Shown here one piece after another: positions 33,738 to 40,573 of a stretch of DNA of 40,573 bases (the first letter of the stretch is position 1; each line of letters opens with the position of its first letter). The stretch comes from Hyphomicrobiales bacterium (GTDB lineage: Bacteria; Pseudomonadota; Alphaproteobacteria; Rhodospirillales; JACKKN01): contig JACKKN010000026.1 of assembly GCA_024236415.1 (NCBI GenBank), positions 1 through 40,573 of the forward strand. The letters are read 5' to 3'. Position numbers and translations under genes: made by a program. Below the pieces are notes generated by a model. That model was not told where the DNA came from. It was given only the letters and a program-made list of their open reading frames with translations, and ran no database searches.

Positions 33738-33964
33738 GCCAGCACGAATCCGTCGTCGACCTGGAACTGATCGAGGCCCCCTGGAACAAGCAGGTGACGG
33801 TCCAGGAGGCCACCTGGCAGGGCGGCTTCAAGACCGTGCGCCTGCGCATCAAGGAGGGCCGCCGCTTCACCGACCTGGAGCTGGACCCGGTGACGGCGGC
33901 GCACCTGGGCCAGGTCCTGAGCGCCTGGGCCCGGGCCAACCCGGGCACGGGCGAGGGCGCCTAG
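33734..33964 (+). CDS. Small conserved-looking hypothetical protein
   Basis: A 76-residue soluble protein with no signal or membrane segment, starting at ATG 33734 inside the ATGA overlap with the TauD-like gene, so it is translationally coupled to it. The sequence has a strand-rich middle (VTVQEATWQGGFKTVRLRIK) and ends with a helix-like VTAAHLGQVLSAWARAN, an arrangement of a small regulatory or accessory fold. I do not recognise the family. A possible role is partner of the dioxygenase or a Dsr-associated protein. Confidence 0.75.
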   Translation: MSQHESVVDLELIEAPWNKQVTVQEATWQGGFKTVRLRIKEGRRFTDLELDPVTAAHLGQVLSAWARANPGTGEGA

Positions 33965-34031
33965 ATCCCCTGAAATCCCTGATTTCGCGCCTTGAATCCA
34001 CGGCCTGCTCCGGGCCGCGGCGGGCCCCTTA

Positions 34032-34045
34032 TTGACCAAAGTTAA
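34032..34045 (+). promoter_or_regulatory. CRP/FNR-family (FNR/NnrR-like) box upstream of the heme-copper operon
   Basis: TTGACCAAAGTTAA fits TTGAC-N4-GTTAA, close to FNR/DNR/NnrR-type boxes. Its centre is 32 bases before the centre of a -10-like TATCAC (34068-34073), the class II activation geometry, and it lies about 100 bases before ATG 34145. Confidence 0.6.
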
Positions 34046-34144
34046 GGCGGTTTCGCGGCCCTGTCCCTATCACAAAAGGTGGCAACGTTTGGGTTCCGCG
34101 CCGTCGGCGCGGCGCCCGCTTTGGGCAAAGTCAGGAGCAAATAG

Positions 34145-34318
34145 ATGGCCGAAGAGGAAATCAAAACCGGCGGCGGCGACGCCGGCGAGCCGATTCCCTT
34201 CATGCAGCAGGTTTTGGACAACCCGTTCCTTCTGCTGTTTCTGGGGATCACCGTTCCGACGGTGACGTACATCATTTGGGGCGTGATGGAAGTCGCTTCC
34301 ATTCCCGTCGCCCAATAG
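34145..34318 (+). CDS. Small single-helix subunit of the heme-copper reductase (subunit IIa/CbaD-like)
   Basis: A 57-residue protein with a hydrophilic, acidic N terminus (MAEEEIKTGGGDAG) and one membrane helix at about residues 26-50 (NPFLLLFLGITVPTVTYIIW). AGGAG at 34133-34137 is seven bases before ATG 34145. A tiny one-helix subunit encoded just before the Cu-A and catalytic subunits is the arrangement of Thermus ba3 oxidase (cbaD-B-A). It is the first gene after the FNR-like box. The assignment rests on size, topology and position rather than sequence similarity. Confidence 0.75.
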   Translation: MAEEEIKTGGGDAGEPIPFMQQVLDNPFLLLFLGITVPTVTYIIWGVMEVASIPVAQ

Positions 34319-34335
34319 GACATTAGGGGGGAGCA

Positions 34336-34872
34336 ATGGCGATTTTTCCGCCTCCGCAACGGGTCTGGTGGCGCGAGCGGGTCGAAAAGACCGAAGTGCT
34401 GTGGGTCACCCTGGCCCTGACCTGGGCCCTGGTCATGTTCTTCATGATGCCCTACTGGCACTTCGCCGGGGACCAGAACCTGTCCAACGAAGCCTACCGC
34501 GTCAATCCCGAGGCCTACGCCGCCAAGGCCGAGGCCTTCGCCGCCGAGCACAAGGTGCGCGAGGACGCCACCTCGGGCATGCCGGTGGTCCATCCGCCGG
34601 CGGGCAGCGACGTGTACATGATCGCGCGCCTGTGGGAGTGGTGGCCGATCCTGGAGCTGGAGAAGGGGCAGACCTACCGCCTGCACCTGTCGTCCATGGA
34701 CTGGCAGCACGGGTTCTCGCTGCTGCCCGAGAACATCAACATCCAGGTCCACCCCAACTACGACATGGTGGTCACGGTGACGCCGACCTACGCCGGCGAG
34801 TTCAGCATCGTTTGCAACGAGTTCTGCGGCATTGGCCACCATACGATGGTGGGCAAGATTTTCGTGAAGTAG
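34336..34872 (+). CDS. Heme-copper reductase subunit II with Cu-A site (cytochrome c oxidase subunit II/NorS-like)
   Basis: A 178-residue membrane-anchored cupredoxin. One helix lies at about residues 21-40, then a linker of about 45 residues rich in Ala/Glu, then the Cu-A domain. Ligands are complete: His125 in WQHGFS, then Cys160, Glu162, Cys164, His168 and Met171 in CNEFCGIGHHTM. It is short and ba3-like, with a single transmembrane segment. It accepts electrons from a cytochrome c or cupredoxin and feeds subunit I, encoded nine bases downstream. GGGGGGAG precedes ATG 34336. Confidence 0.9.
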   Translation: MAIFPPPQRVWWRERVEKTEVLWVTLALTWALVMFFMMPYWHFAGDQNLSNEAYRVNPEAYAAKAEAFAAEHKVREDATSGMPVVHPPAGSDVYMIARLWEWWPILELEKGQTYRLHLSSMDWQHGFSLLPENINIQVHPNYDMVVTVTPTYAGEFSIVCNEFCGIGHHTMVGKIFVK

Positions 34873-34881
34873 GGGGCGGTC

Positions 34882-36573
34882 ATGGCTATCAATCGACAAT
34901 TCAGGACCTGTCCTGACACGGGCTTCAAGATCCACCTGCCGGCCGACAAGCTGATCAAGTGGAACGCGGTCACGGCCGTGGTGTTCCTGCTGATCGGCGG
35001 CATCTTCGGCCTGGCCGTGGCGCTGACCCGCTGGCCGGAGGTCCACCTGCTGGACGCCGACCTGTTCTACCTGGCGCTGACGGCCCACGGCCTGGACGTG
35101 CTGCTGGTCTGGATCATCTTCTTCGAGGTGGCGATCCTGTACTTCGCCTCGTCGGTGCTGCTGCAATGCCGCCTGGCCACGCCCTGGCTGGGCTGGGTGG
35201 CGTACATCCTGATGCTGGTCGGCGCGCTGATCACCAACGTCGCCGTCCTGCGCGGCGACTCCAGCGTCATGTTCACCTCCTACGTGCCCATGAAGGCGGC
35301 GCCCGACTTCTACCTGGGCATCATCCTGTTCGCCGTGGGGGCCCTGCTGGCCTGCTTCATCTTCCTCGGCACCCTGGTGATCGCCAAGAACGAGAAGACC
35401 TACGAGGGCTCGATCCCGCTGGTCACCTTCGGTGCCCTGACGGCGGCGATCATCGCCATCTTCACCATTGCTGCGGGCGCGATCATCCTGATCCCGACCC
35501 TGCTGTGGTCGGTGGGCTACGTGGGCAGCATCGACACCGTCATGTACAAGGTGGTGTGGTGGGCCATGGGCCACTCGTCGCAGCAGATCAACGTGGCCGC
35601 CCACATCTCGGTGTGGTACGCCCTGGCCGCGATCCTGTTCGGCGCCAAGCCGCTGAGCGAAAAGGTCAGCCGCACGGCCTTCCTGCTGTACATCCTGTTC
35701 CTGCAGATCGCCTCCGCCCACCACCTGCTGGTGGAGCCGGGCCTGAGCTCCGAATACAAGATCTTCAACACCAGCTACGCCCTCTACCTGGCGGTGCTGG
35801 GCAGCATGATCCACGGTCTCACGGTCCCCGGCGCGGTCGAGCACGCACAGCGCAAGAAGGGCCTGAACAAGGGCATGTTCGAGTGGCTGCGCAAGGCGCC
35901 GTGGGGCAACCCGGCGTTCTCGGGCTTCGCGCTCAGCGTCGTCATGTTCGGCTTCCTGGGCGGCATCTCGGGGGTGATGATGGGCGCCGAGCAGCTCAAC
36001 ATCATCATCCACAACACCCTCTACGTGCCGGGCCACTTCCACGGCACGGTGGTGGTGGGCACGACGCTGGCCTTCATGGCCCTGGCCTACTGGCTGGTCC
36101 CCGTGCTGTGGCAGCGCGAGCTGTTCCTGCCCGGCCTGGCCAAGTGGCAGCCGTACCTGTTCGGCATCGGCATGGGCCTGGCGTCGCTGTTCATGATGGG
36201 CGCCGGCACCCTGGGCGTGCCGCGGCGGCACTGGGACATCTCCTTCGCCGACGCGACACTGAGCCACGAGTTCCCGGCCGCGGCCTATCTGATGATGGGC
36301 ATGAACGGGGTCGCCGCCCTGATCGGCGGCATCGGTGGCGCCATCTTCGTCCTCAACATGGTCGGCACCCTGCTGTTGGGCAAGAAGAAGCAGCCGGCGC
36401 CGGCCAAGGCCGAGGAGGAGACGGTGGCCCAGGGACCCATCGCCGTGTCCGGCAGCGCCGGCGCGGTGTCGGTGCCCGGCACCTTCACCCTGGCCCTGAT
36501 CTTCCTGGTCACGTTCATCCTGTACTACTTCGTGAACTGGAACTATCTGGCCGGGGTCTGGGGCCTTTCCTGA
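34882..36573 (+). CDS. Heme-copper superfamily subunit I lacking the active-site tyrosine; probable NO reductase (sNOR/NorY-like), cytochrome c oxidase subunit I homologue
   Basis: A 563-residue catalytic subunit with about 13 helices and ba3-like length. Six invariant ligands are present: His69 (low-spin heme), His231, His280, His281 (Cu-B), and His385 and His387 in GHFHG (high-spin and low-spin heme). The GHPxVY motif instead reads GHSSQQ: the residue four after His231 is Gln235, so the His-Tyr cross-link needed by oxygen reductases is impossible. Known tyrosine-less relatives are NO reductases, and gene order (Cu-A subunit, subunit I, SenC/SCO) matches norSY-senC of ammonia oxidisers. Routine annotation would call it cytochrome c oxidase. 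Confidence 0.85.
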   Translation: MAINRQFRTCPDTGFKIHLPADKLIKWNAVTAVVFLLIGGIFGLAVALTRWPEVHLLDADLFYLALTAHGLDVLLVWIIFFEVAILYFASSVLLQCRLATPWLGWVAYILMLVGALITNVAVLRGDSSVMFTSYVPMKAAPDFYLGIILFAVGALLACFIFLGTLVIAKNEKTYEGSIPLVTFGALTAAIIAIFTIAAGAIILIPTLLWSVGYVGSIDTVMYKVVWWAMGHSSQQINVAAHISVWYALAAILFGAKPLSEKVSRTAFLLYILFLQIASAHHLLVEPGLSSEYKIFNTSYALYLAVLGSMIHGLTVPGAVEHAQRKKGLNKGMFEWLRKAPWGNPAFSGFALSVVMFGFLGGISGVMMGAEQLNIIIHNTLYVPGHFHGTVVVGTTLAFMALAYWLVPVLWQRELFLPGLAKWQPYLFGIGMGLASLFMMGAGTLGVPRRHWDISFADATLSHEFPAAAYLMMGMNGVAALIGGIGGAIFVLNMVGTLLLGKKKQPAPAKAEEETVAQGPIAVSGSAGAVSVPGTFTLALIFLVTFILYYFVNWNYLAGVWGLS

Positions 36574-36722
36574 CGGTCCCTCGGACGCGGGCGGCGGCAC
36601 GCCGCCGCCCGCACCCCTCCCGCGCGGACGCCAGGTCCGCCACCTTCCGCCCTGGGCTGGGCCGTGCCGAACCCAGGGCCGAGCGTGGCAGTCCCGCCGA
36701 AAATCCCAGGAGCGACGCCGCC

Positions 36723-37622
36723 GTGACGTCCAATCCATTCCCGCGCCTTCGCCGACAGGCCGCCGCCTGGATGCTGGCGGCCGCGGCCGCGCTGGCGGGG
36801 TCCACCGCCGGCGCTGCCGCCACCTCCGAACAGGGGCCGGGCGCCTTCCCGCCCGACGCCGCCAGCCTGGACGCCCGCGGCGCCCTGCGGGTCAGCCAGG
36901 CGGCCGTGGGGCGGACCGTGCGCGACGTGCGACTGCGCGACAGCGGCAACCGCGTGATCGCCCTGTCGGACCTGCGCGGCAAGCCGCTGCTGGTCAACTT
37001 CATCTACACCGCCTGCGTGCAGTCCTGCCCGGTGGTCACCGCCAGCATGGCCGACGCCGTCGAGATCGGGCGCGAGGCCCTGGGCGGCGGCGCCTTCAAC
37101 GTCCTGACCGTGGGCTTCGACACCGCCCACGACACGCCCGAGCGCCTGCGCGCCTTCGCCACCCGCCACGGCGACCGCGTGCCCGGCTGGCATTTCGTGA
37201 CCGGCAGCCTGCCCGACGTGCTGTCCCTGGCCGACGACCTGGGATTCGTCTACTTCCGCACCGCCAAGGGGTTCGACCACCTGGACCAGGTCAGCGTCAT
37301 CGACGCCCAGGGCAAGGTCTACCGCCAGGTCTACGGCGCCGACTTCGACGCGCCGCTGCTGGTCGAGCCGCTCAAGGACCTGGTCTATGGCACCACCTCG
37401 CCCTTTGCCAGCGTCGAGGACCTGATCAAGAAGGTGAAGCTGTTCTGCACCCTCTACGACCCGGTCACCGGGCGGTACTACTTCGACTATTCCTACCTGA
37501 TCCACATCATCGTCGGCTCGACCATGGTCCTGGGCATGGGGATCTTCGTGGTCCGCAACGGGCGGCGCCTGTGGCGCGAGCGGGAGTCCCGCGCCGGGCC
37601 GAAAAACGGCCAGGCGGCTTGA
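36723..37622 (+). CDS. SCO1/SenC family copper chaperone with C-terminal membrane anchor
   Basis: A 299-residue protein. The N terminus is a signal/anchor (residues about 14-33, Ala-rich). A thioredoxin-like SCO domain carries the copper-binding CVQSC (about residues 99-103) and a distal histidine in GFDHLDQ. A second membrane helix near the C terminus (HIIVGSTMVLGMGIFVV) is followed by a basic tail. SCO proteins load the Cu-A site, here presumably of the neighbouring subunit II. The start is GTG 36723 with AGGAG about ten bases upstream. The gap after subunit I is 149 bases. Confidence 0.88.
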   Translation: MTSNPFPRLRRQAAAWMLAAAAALAGSTAGAAATSEQGPGAFPPDAASLDARGALRVSQAAVGRTVRDVRLRDSGNRVIALSDLRGKPLLVNFIYTACVQSCPVVTASMADAVEIGREALGGGAFNVLTVGFDTAHDTPERLRAFATRHGDRVPGWHFVTGSLPDVLSLADDLGFVYFRTAKGFDHLDQVSVIDAQGKVYRQVYGADFDAPLLVEPLKDLVYGTTSPFASVEDLIKKVKLFCTLYDPVTGRYYFDYSYLIHIIVGSTMVLGMGIFVVRNGRRLWRERESRAGPKNGQAA

Positions 37623-37708
37623 CGGCCGTCAAGGAGCGGTCCGGCCGCCATCGGCCATAAGTCTGGTCACGTTCGACAACAGAAAAACCACGAAGAGAGG
37701 AGCCCCGG

Positions 37709-39292
37709 GTGCTCAAATCCTTCAGACGGCGGTTGCAGGACTGGCTGCTGGCGGTCGAGGGGCTGTTCGACTACCCCTTCGGCCCCAAGTGGAACCCCAT
37801 GCGCCAGCTGGGCACGCTCAGCTTCTTCTTCTACTGGGTGGTGGCGGTCAGCGGCATCTACGTCTTCGTGTTCTTCGACACCACGGTCAAGGGCGCCTAC
37901 GAGTCGGTCGAGTACATGACCGTGCAGCAGTGGTACCTGGCCGGGGTCATGCGCTCGATCCACCGCTACGCCTCGGACGCCATGGTGGTGACCACCGTGT
38001 TCCACCTGCTGCGCGAGTTCATCACCGACCGCTACCGCGGGGTGCGCTGGTTCACCTGGTTCACGGGCGTGCCGATCCTGTGGTTCCTGTACGTGTCGGG
38101 GGTCAGCGGCTATTGGCTGGTGTGGGACCAGCTGGCCCAGTACGTGGCCATCGGGTCGATGGAGTGGCTCGACTGGCTGGGCATCTTCGGCGAGCCCATC
38201 GCCAACAACTTCCTCAAGCCCGGCAGTCTCAGCGACCGCTTCTTCACCCTGCTTTTCTTCATGCACATCTTCGCGCCGCTGTTCCTGCTGTTCATCATGT
38301 GGATCCACCTGCTGAAGCTGAACCGGCCCCAGGTGAACCCGCCGCGCGGCCTGGCCTTCGGCTGCCTGCTGGCCCTGGTCGCCCTGTCCCTGGCCAAGCC
38401 GGCCATGAGCCACGCCCCGGCCGACCTGGCCACCATGCCCACGGTGCTGAGCCTGGACTGGTTCTATCTGTTCGCCTACCCGTTCTTCGACGAATGGGGG
38501 CCGGGCGCCACCTGGGCGCTGGCCTTCGGCGCTTCGCTGCTGGTGGCCTTTCTCCCCTGGCTGCCGCCCCTGAAGCACGGCGCCGCGGCCCAGGTGGTGC
38601 CCGAGAAATGCAACGGCTGCACCCGCTGTTTCGAGGACTGCCCGTTCGCCGCCATCAGCATGCAGCCGCGCGACGACGGCCGGCCCTTCGAGCGCATCGC
38701 CCGGGTCGACCCGCGCTATTGCACCAGTTGCGGCATGTGCGTGGGGTCCTGCCCGGTGTCGACGCCGTTCCGCCGCACCGGCGAGCTGGTGACCGGCATC
38801 GAGCTGCCGGACCTGCGCCTGCACGCCCTGCGCGCGGCCACCGACGCGGCGCTGCGGAAGGCCGCCGAGTCGGCGACGGCGACGGCGGGGGGCGGCGCCC
38901 CGGCGGTGCTGGTGGTGGGCTGCGACCACGGCTGCGAGATCGACGAGGTGGAAGGGCAGGGGATTGCCACGGTCAAGGTGCCCTGCGTCGGCATGCTGCC
39001 GCCGTCGTTCATCGATTACGCCTTCAGCCGCGGCGGCGCCGACGGCGTCATGCTGCACGGCTGCCGCGAGGGCGACTGCTACCACCGCCTGGGCATCCGC
39101 TGGACCCAGGAGCGCCTGGACGGCATGCGCGACCCCTACCTGCGCGAGCGGGTCTCGCGCGAGCGCATCCGCACCTGCTGGATCTCGCACAACGAGGGCC
39201 GGCGCCTGCGCCGCGAGGTGGACGCCTTCCGCGCCGACCTGCAGAAGCTGCCGGCACCCGACCAGGCCGACAAGAAGAACGACGCGGCGTAG
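37709..39292 (+). CDS. Cytochrome b-ferredoxin-MvhD (hydrogenase delta) fusion protein
   Basis: A 527-residue three-part redox protein. Residues about 1-290 resemble the N-terminal cytochrome b of bc complexes, with two bis-His heme pairs (His85/His99 and His186/His200, both 13 residues apart). Residues 301-348 hold two [4Fe-4S] motifs (CNGCTRCFEDC and CTSCGMCVGSC). Residues about 398-495 match the MvhD/FlpD iron-sulfur domain (VVGCDHGC, PCVGML, HGCREGDC), which in methanogens passes electrons to Hdr. It starts at GTG 37709 with GAGAGGAG upstream. It probably links the quinone pool with cytoplasmic or NOR electron carriers; the exact direction is unknown. Confidence 0.85.
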   Translation: MLKSFRRRLQDWLLAVEGLFDYPFGPKWNPMRQLGTLSFFFYWVVAVSGIYVFVFFDTTVKGAYESVEYMTVQQWYLAGVMRSIHRYASDAMVVTTVFHLLREFITDRYRGVRWFTWFTGVPILWFLYVSGVSGYWLVWDQLAQYVAIGSMEWLDWLGIFGEPIANNFLKPGSLSDRFFTLLFFMHIFAPLFLLFIMWIHLLKLNRPQVNPPRGLAFGCLLALVALSLAKPAMSHAPADLATMPTVLSLDWFYLFAYPFFDEWGPGATWALAFGASLLVAFLPWLPPLKHGAAAQVVPEKCNGCTRCFEDCPFAAISMQPRDDGRPFERIARVDPRYCTSCGMCVGSCPVSTPFRRTGELVTGIELPDLRLHALRAATDAALRKAAESATATAGGGAPAVLVVGCDHGCEIDEVEGQGIATVKVPCVGMLPPSFIDYAFSRGGADGVMLHGCREGDCYHRLGIRWTQERLDGMRDPYLRERVSRERIRTCWISHNEGRRLRREVDAFRADLQKLPAPDQADKKNDAA

Positions 39293-39302
39293 GAGGCCCG
39301 CC

Positions 39303-40019
39303 ATGGAAATCGCCGGCGTACCCGTTTTCTACATCGTCCCGATCCTGGTCTTCGGGCCGCTGCTGTTCGGGATCCTGTGGACCTTCGGCCTGAAGGACCT
39401 GATCAAGCCGCCGCCCGAGGACATTGAGGCCCGGCGCCTGCGCAAGGAGACCGAACAGGCGGCGCGCCACGCCCGCAAGGGCGGCAAGGCCCACTTCACC
39501 CGCGGCGGCGGCCCGGGCAAGGGCCCGGTGCCGTGGGTCGTGCAGGGGGTGGGATACGCCCTGTTCATGGCCCTGCTGGGGCTGTTGTCGGCCTGGCCGC
39601 CCTACGCCGCCCAGGGGCCGGCGACGGCCATGATCAAGTTGAGCCTCAGCCACCCGGGCCAGCACAAGGAGGAGTGCCGCAAGCTGACCCGCGAGGAGCT
39701 GGCCGCCCTGCCGCCCAACATGCGGCGCAAGACCAAGTGCTCGCGCGAACGCTGGCCGGTGACCGTGCAACTGGACCTGGACGGCAAGACGGTCTACAGC
39801 GGCACCGCCGCGCCGCGCGGCCTGTCGGAGGACGGCCCGTCCAGCTTCTACGAGAAGTTCGTGGTGCCGGCCGGCGAGCACCGCCTGGTGATCCGCATGC
39901 GCGACGGCGCGCCCGACGGCGACTTCAACCACGTCAAGGAACAGACCCTGACCCTGGCGCCGGCGCGGTCGCTGGTGGTCGGCTTCCACCAGGCCTCGGG
40001 CGGCCTGGTCATCGAATAG
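39303..40019 (+). CDS. Conserved-looking membrane protein of the NOR-like operon
   Basis: A 238-residue protein with two hydrophobic helices (about residues 8-29 and 77-99) separated by a basic, Gly-rich cytoplasmic loop. The C-terminal extracytoplasmic domain of about 130 residues has beta-strand-like repeats (WPVTVQLDLDGKTVYSG; YEKFVVPAGEHRLVIRM) and two cysteines (about 122 and 139). I do not recognise the family. It starts ten bases after the cytochrome b fusion gene with GGAGG well placed, so it should be part of the same transcript and may assemble with that protein or the reductase. Confidence 0.7.
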   Translation: MEIAGVPVFYIVPILVFGPLLFGILWTFGLKDLIKPPPEDIEARRLRKETEQAARHARKGGKAHFTRGGGPGKGPVPWVVQGVGYALFMALLGLLSAWPPYAAQGPATAMIKLSLSHPGQHKEECRKLTREELAALPPNMRRKTKCSRERWPVTVQLDLDGKTVYSGTAAPRGLSEDGPSSFYEKFVVPAGEHRLVIRMRDGAPDGDFNHVKEQTLTLAPARSLVVGFHQASGGLVIE

Positions 40020-40031
40020 GGCGGAAAAGCT

Positions 40032-40436
40032 TCAGCGCAGCCCCTTGGACAGGACGTGCAGGCGCCGGTCCTGGGTCTTGAAGTGGTCGCCGAACCAGGC
40101 GCTGACCCGCTGGGCCAGGGCGTCGCCGAAATCGAAGTCCGGGGCGCCGGCCACGGAATCCATGATGTCCAGGATCTGTTCCAGCAGGTCGTCGTGCTCG
40201 GCCTTGTGCGCGGCGTAGCCGTCGTAGGCCATGGCGCGCATGGTCTGTTCCTCCAGCGCGAAGTGGGCCTCGATCAGGGCGTGGATGTCGCCCAGCATGG
40301 CCTCCACGTCGGCGGCCGCGGGCTCGTAGGCCAGGCTGTCGTAGAGGCCGTTGATGGTGGCCACGAGCTGTTGGTGCTCGTGGTCGATGGAGGCCACCCC
40401 GGTTTCGAATTCCCGTCGCCAGGCGATCAAGGACAT
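40032..40436 (-). CDS. Bacteriohemerythrin
   Basis: A 134-residue four-helix di-iron protein that binds O2 or NO. Ligands expected of the family are visible: His in GVASIDHEHQQL, His and Glu in AHFALEEQTM, His in AHKAEHDDLL and the HFKTQD motif near residue 117. It consists of a single domain without a signaling partner, so it is more likely a scavenger or carrier than a chemotaxis sensor. It is convergent with the NOR-like operon (12 bases between stops), and an FNR-like box lies upstream, which hints at co-induction with the reductase. Confidence 0.92.
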   Translation of the reverse strand: MSLIAWRREFETGVASIDHEHQQLVATINGLYDSLAYEPAAADVEAMLGDIHALIEAHFALEEQTMRAMAYDGYAAHKAEHDDLLEQILDIMDSVAGAPDFDFGDALAQRVSAWFGDHFKTQDRRLHVLSKGLR

Positions 40437-40502
40437 GGCTCACCTTCCAGCCGGTTCTTGTTGTGCTGCCCCGGTTATGGCGCCCATTGCCGGTCGCGGT
40501 CC

Positions 40503-40516
40503 TTGACCTAGGTTAA
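40503..40516 (-). promoter_or_regulatory. CRP/FNR-family (FNR/NnrR-like) box upstream of bacteriohemerythrin
   Basis: TTGACCTAGGTTAA has the same TTGAC-N4-GTTAA form as the box at 34032. On the minus strand its centre is 33 bases from a -10-like CATAAC (40479-40474), the class II spacing, about 67 bases before the start codon. It partly overlaps an inverted repeat (40513-40543, TTAAACCGCC/GGTGGTTTAA). Confidence 0.6.
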
Positions 40517-40573
40517 ACCGCCCCGGGGGCGGCGGTGGTTTAATGGCCCACGGTCGGCGCGCCGAGGGCTTTT

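Noticed and set aside
34882..36573. Straightforward ba3-type cytochrome c oxidase
   Set aside because: Gene order and Cu-A fit, but the active-site tyrosine is missing, so a plain oxygen reductase label is not supported.
40543..40573. Start of a gene at the right edge (ATG 40543)
   Set aside because: Only ten codons are visible, there is no clear ribosome site, and the ATG overlaps an inverted repeat; it cannot be supported.

Overview
The window is high-GC proteobacterial DNA, most likely from an alphaproteobacterium of the Rhodospirillales type. The evidence is the strong G/C third-position bias, Flp-type pilins, RutR-like TetR regulators and a sulfur-oxidising (reverse) dissimilatory sulfite reductase locus. 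No tRNA, rRNA, CRISPR array or transposase is visible.

Bases 1-2.5 kb hold the tail of an upstream gene, a TetR regulator and a membrane diguanylate cyclase. Bases 2.5-14.3 kb form an uncharacterised catabolic/uptake regulon: an NMT1/THI5-type binding protein, a second TetR regulator, a DOPA-dioxygenase-like protein, two paralogous DHDPS-type aldolases, an NAD-binding epimerase-like protein, an ABC permease and ATPase, a Gfo/Idh/MocA dehydrogenase, a DUF993 protein and a xylose-isomerase-like TIM barrel. A shared operator of the form TAACCAACYGGTTA lies at or just past the -10 box of the three controlling promoters, so these units probably answer to the local TetR protein. Two almost identical Flp pilin genes on a tandem duplication of about 0.53 kb sit inside this region. 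The 14.3-15.06 kb gap carries a palindromic repeat array and a possible LexA box.

Bases 15-32.1 kb, all on the minus strand, are one large dsr locus read as dsrA-B-E-F-H-C-M-K-L-L-J-O-P, then a TrpD-like transferase, dsrN, a uroporphyrinogen-III methyltransferase and a long CbiX chelatase. dsrEFH plus dsrL mark the oxidative direction: sulfane sulfur is relayed by DsrE/EFH to DsrC, DsrAB forms sulfite, DsrMKJOP handles membrane electron transfer, and the last genes make siroheme and its amide. Two tandem dsrL genes differ at a probable nicotinamide-cofactor motif.

Bases 32.1-40.6 kb, mostly on the plus strand, begin with an AT-rich regulatory region, then a TauD-type dioxygenase with a small partner, then a heme-copper reductase operon: small subunit, Cu-A subunit, catalytic subunit, SCO/SenC, a cytochrome b-ferredoxin-MvhD fusion and a membrane protein. 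The catalytic subunit keeps all six metal-ligand histidines, but the tyrosine normally cross-linked to a Cu-B histidine is replaced by glutamine. This suggests a nitric oxide reductase of the NorSY (sNOR) kind rather than an oxygen reductase. TTGAC-N4-GTTAA boxes (CRP/FNR/NnrR-like) lie upstream of this operon and of a convergent bacteriohemerythrin. Together the right half suggests sulfur oxidation encoded back to back with NO (or O2) reduction.
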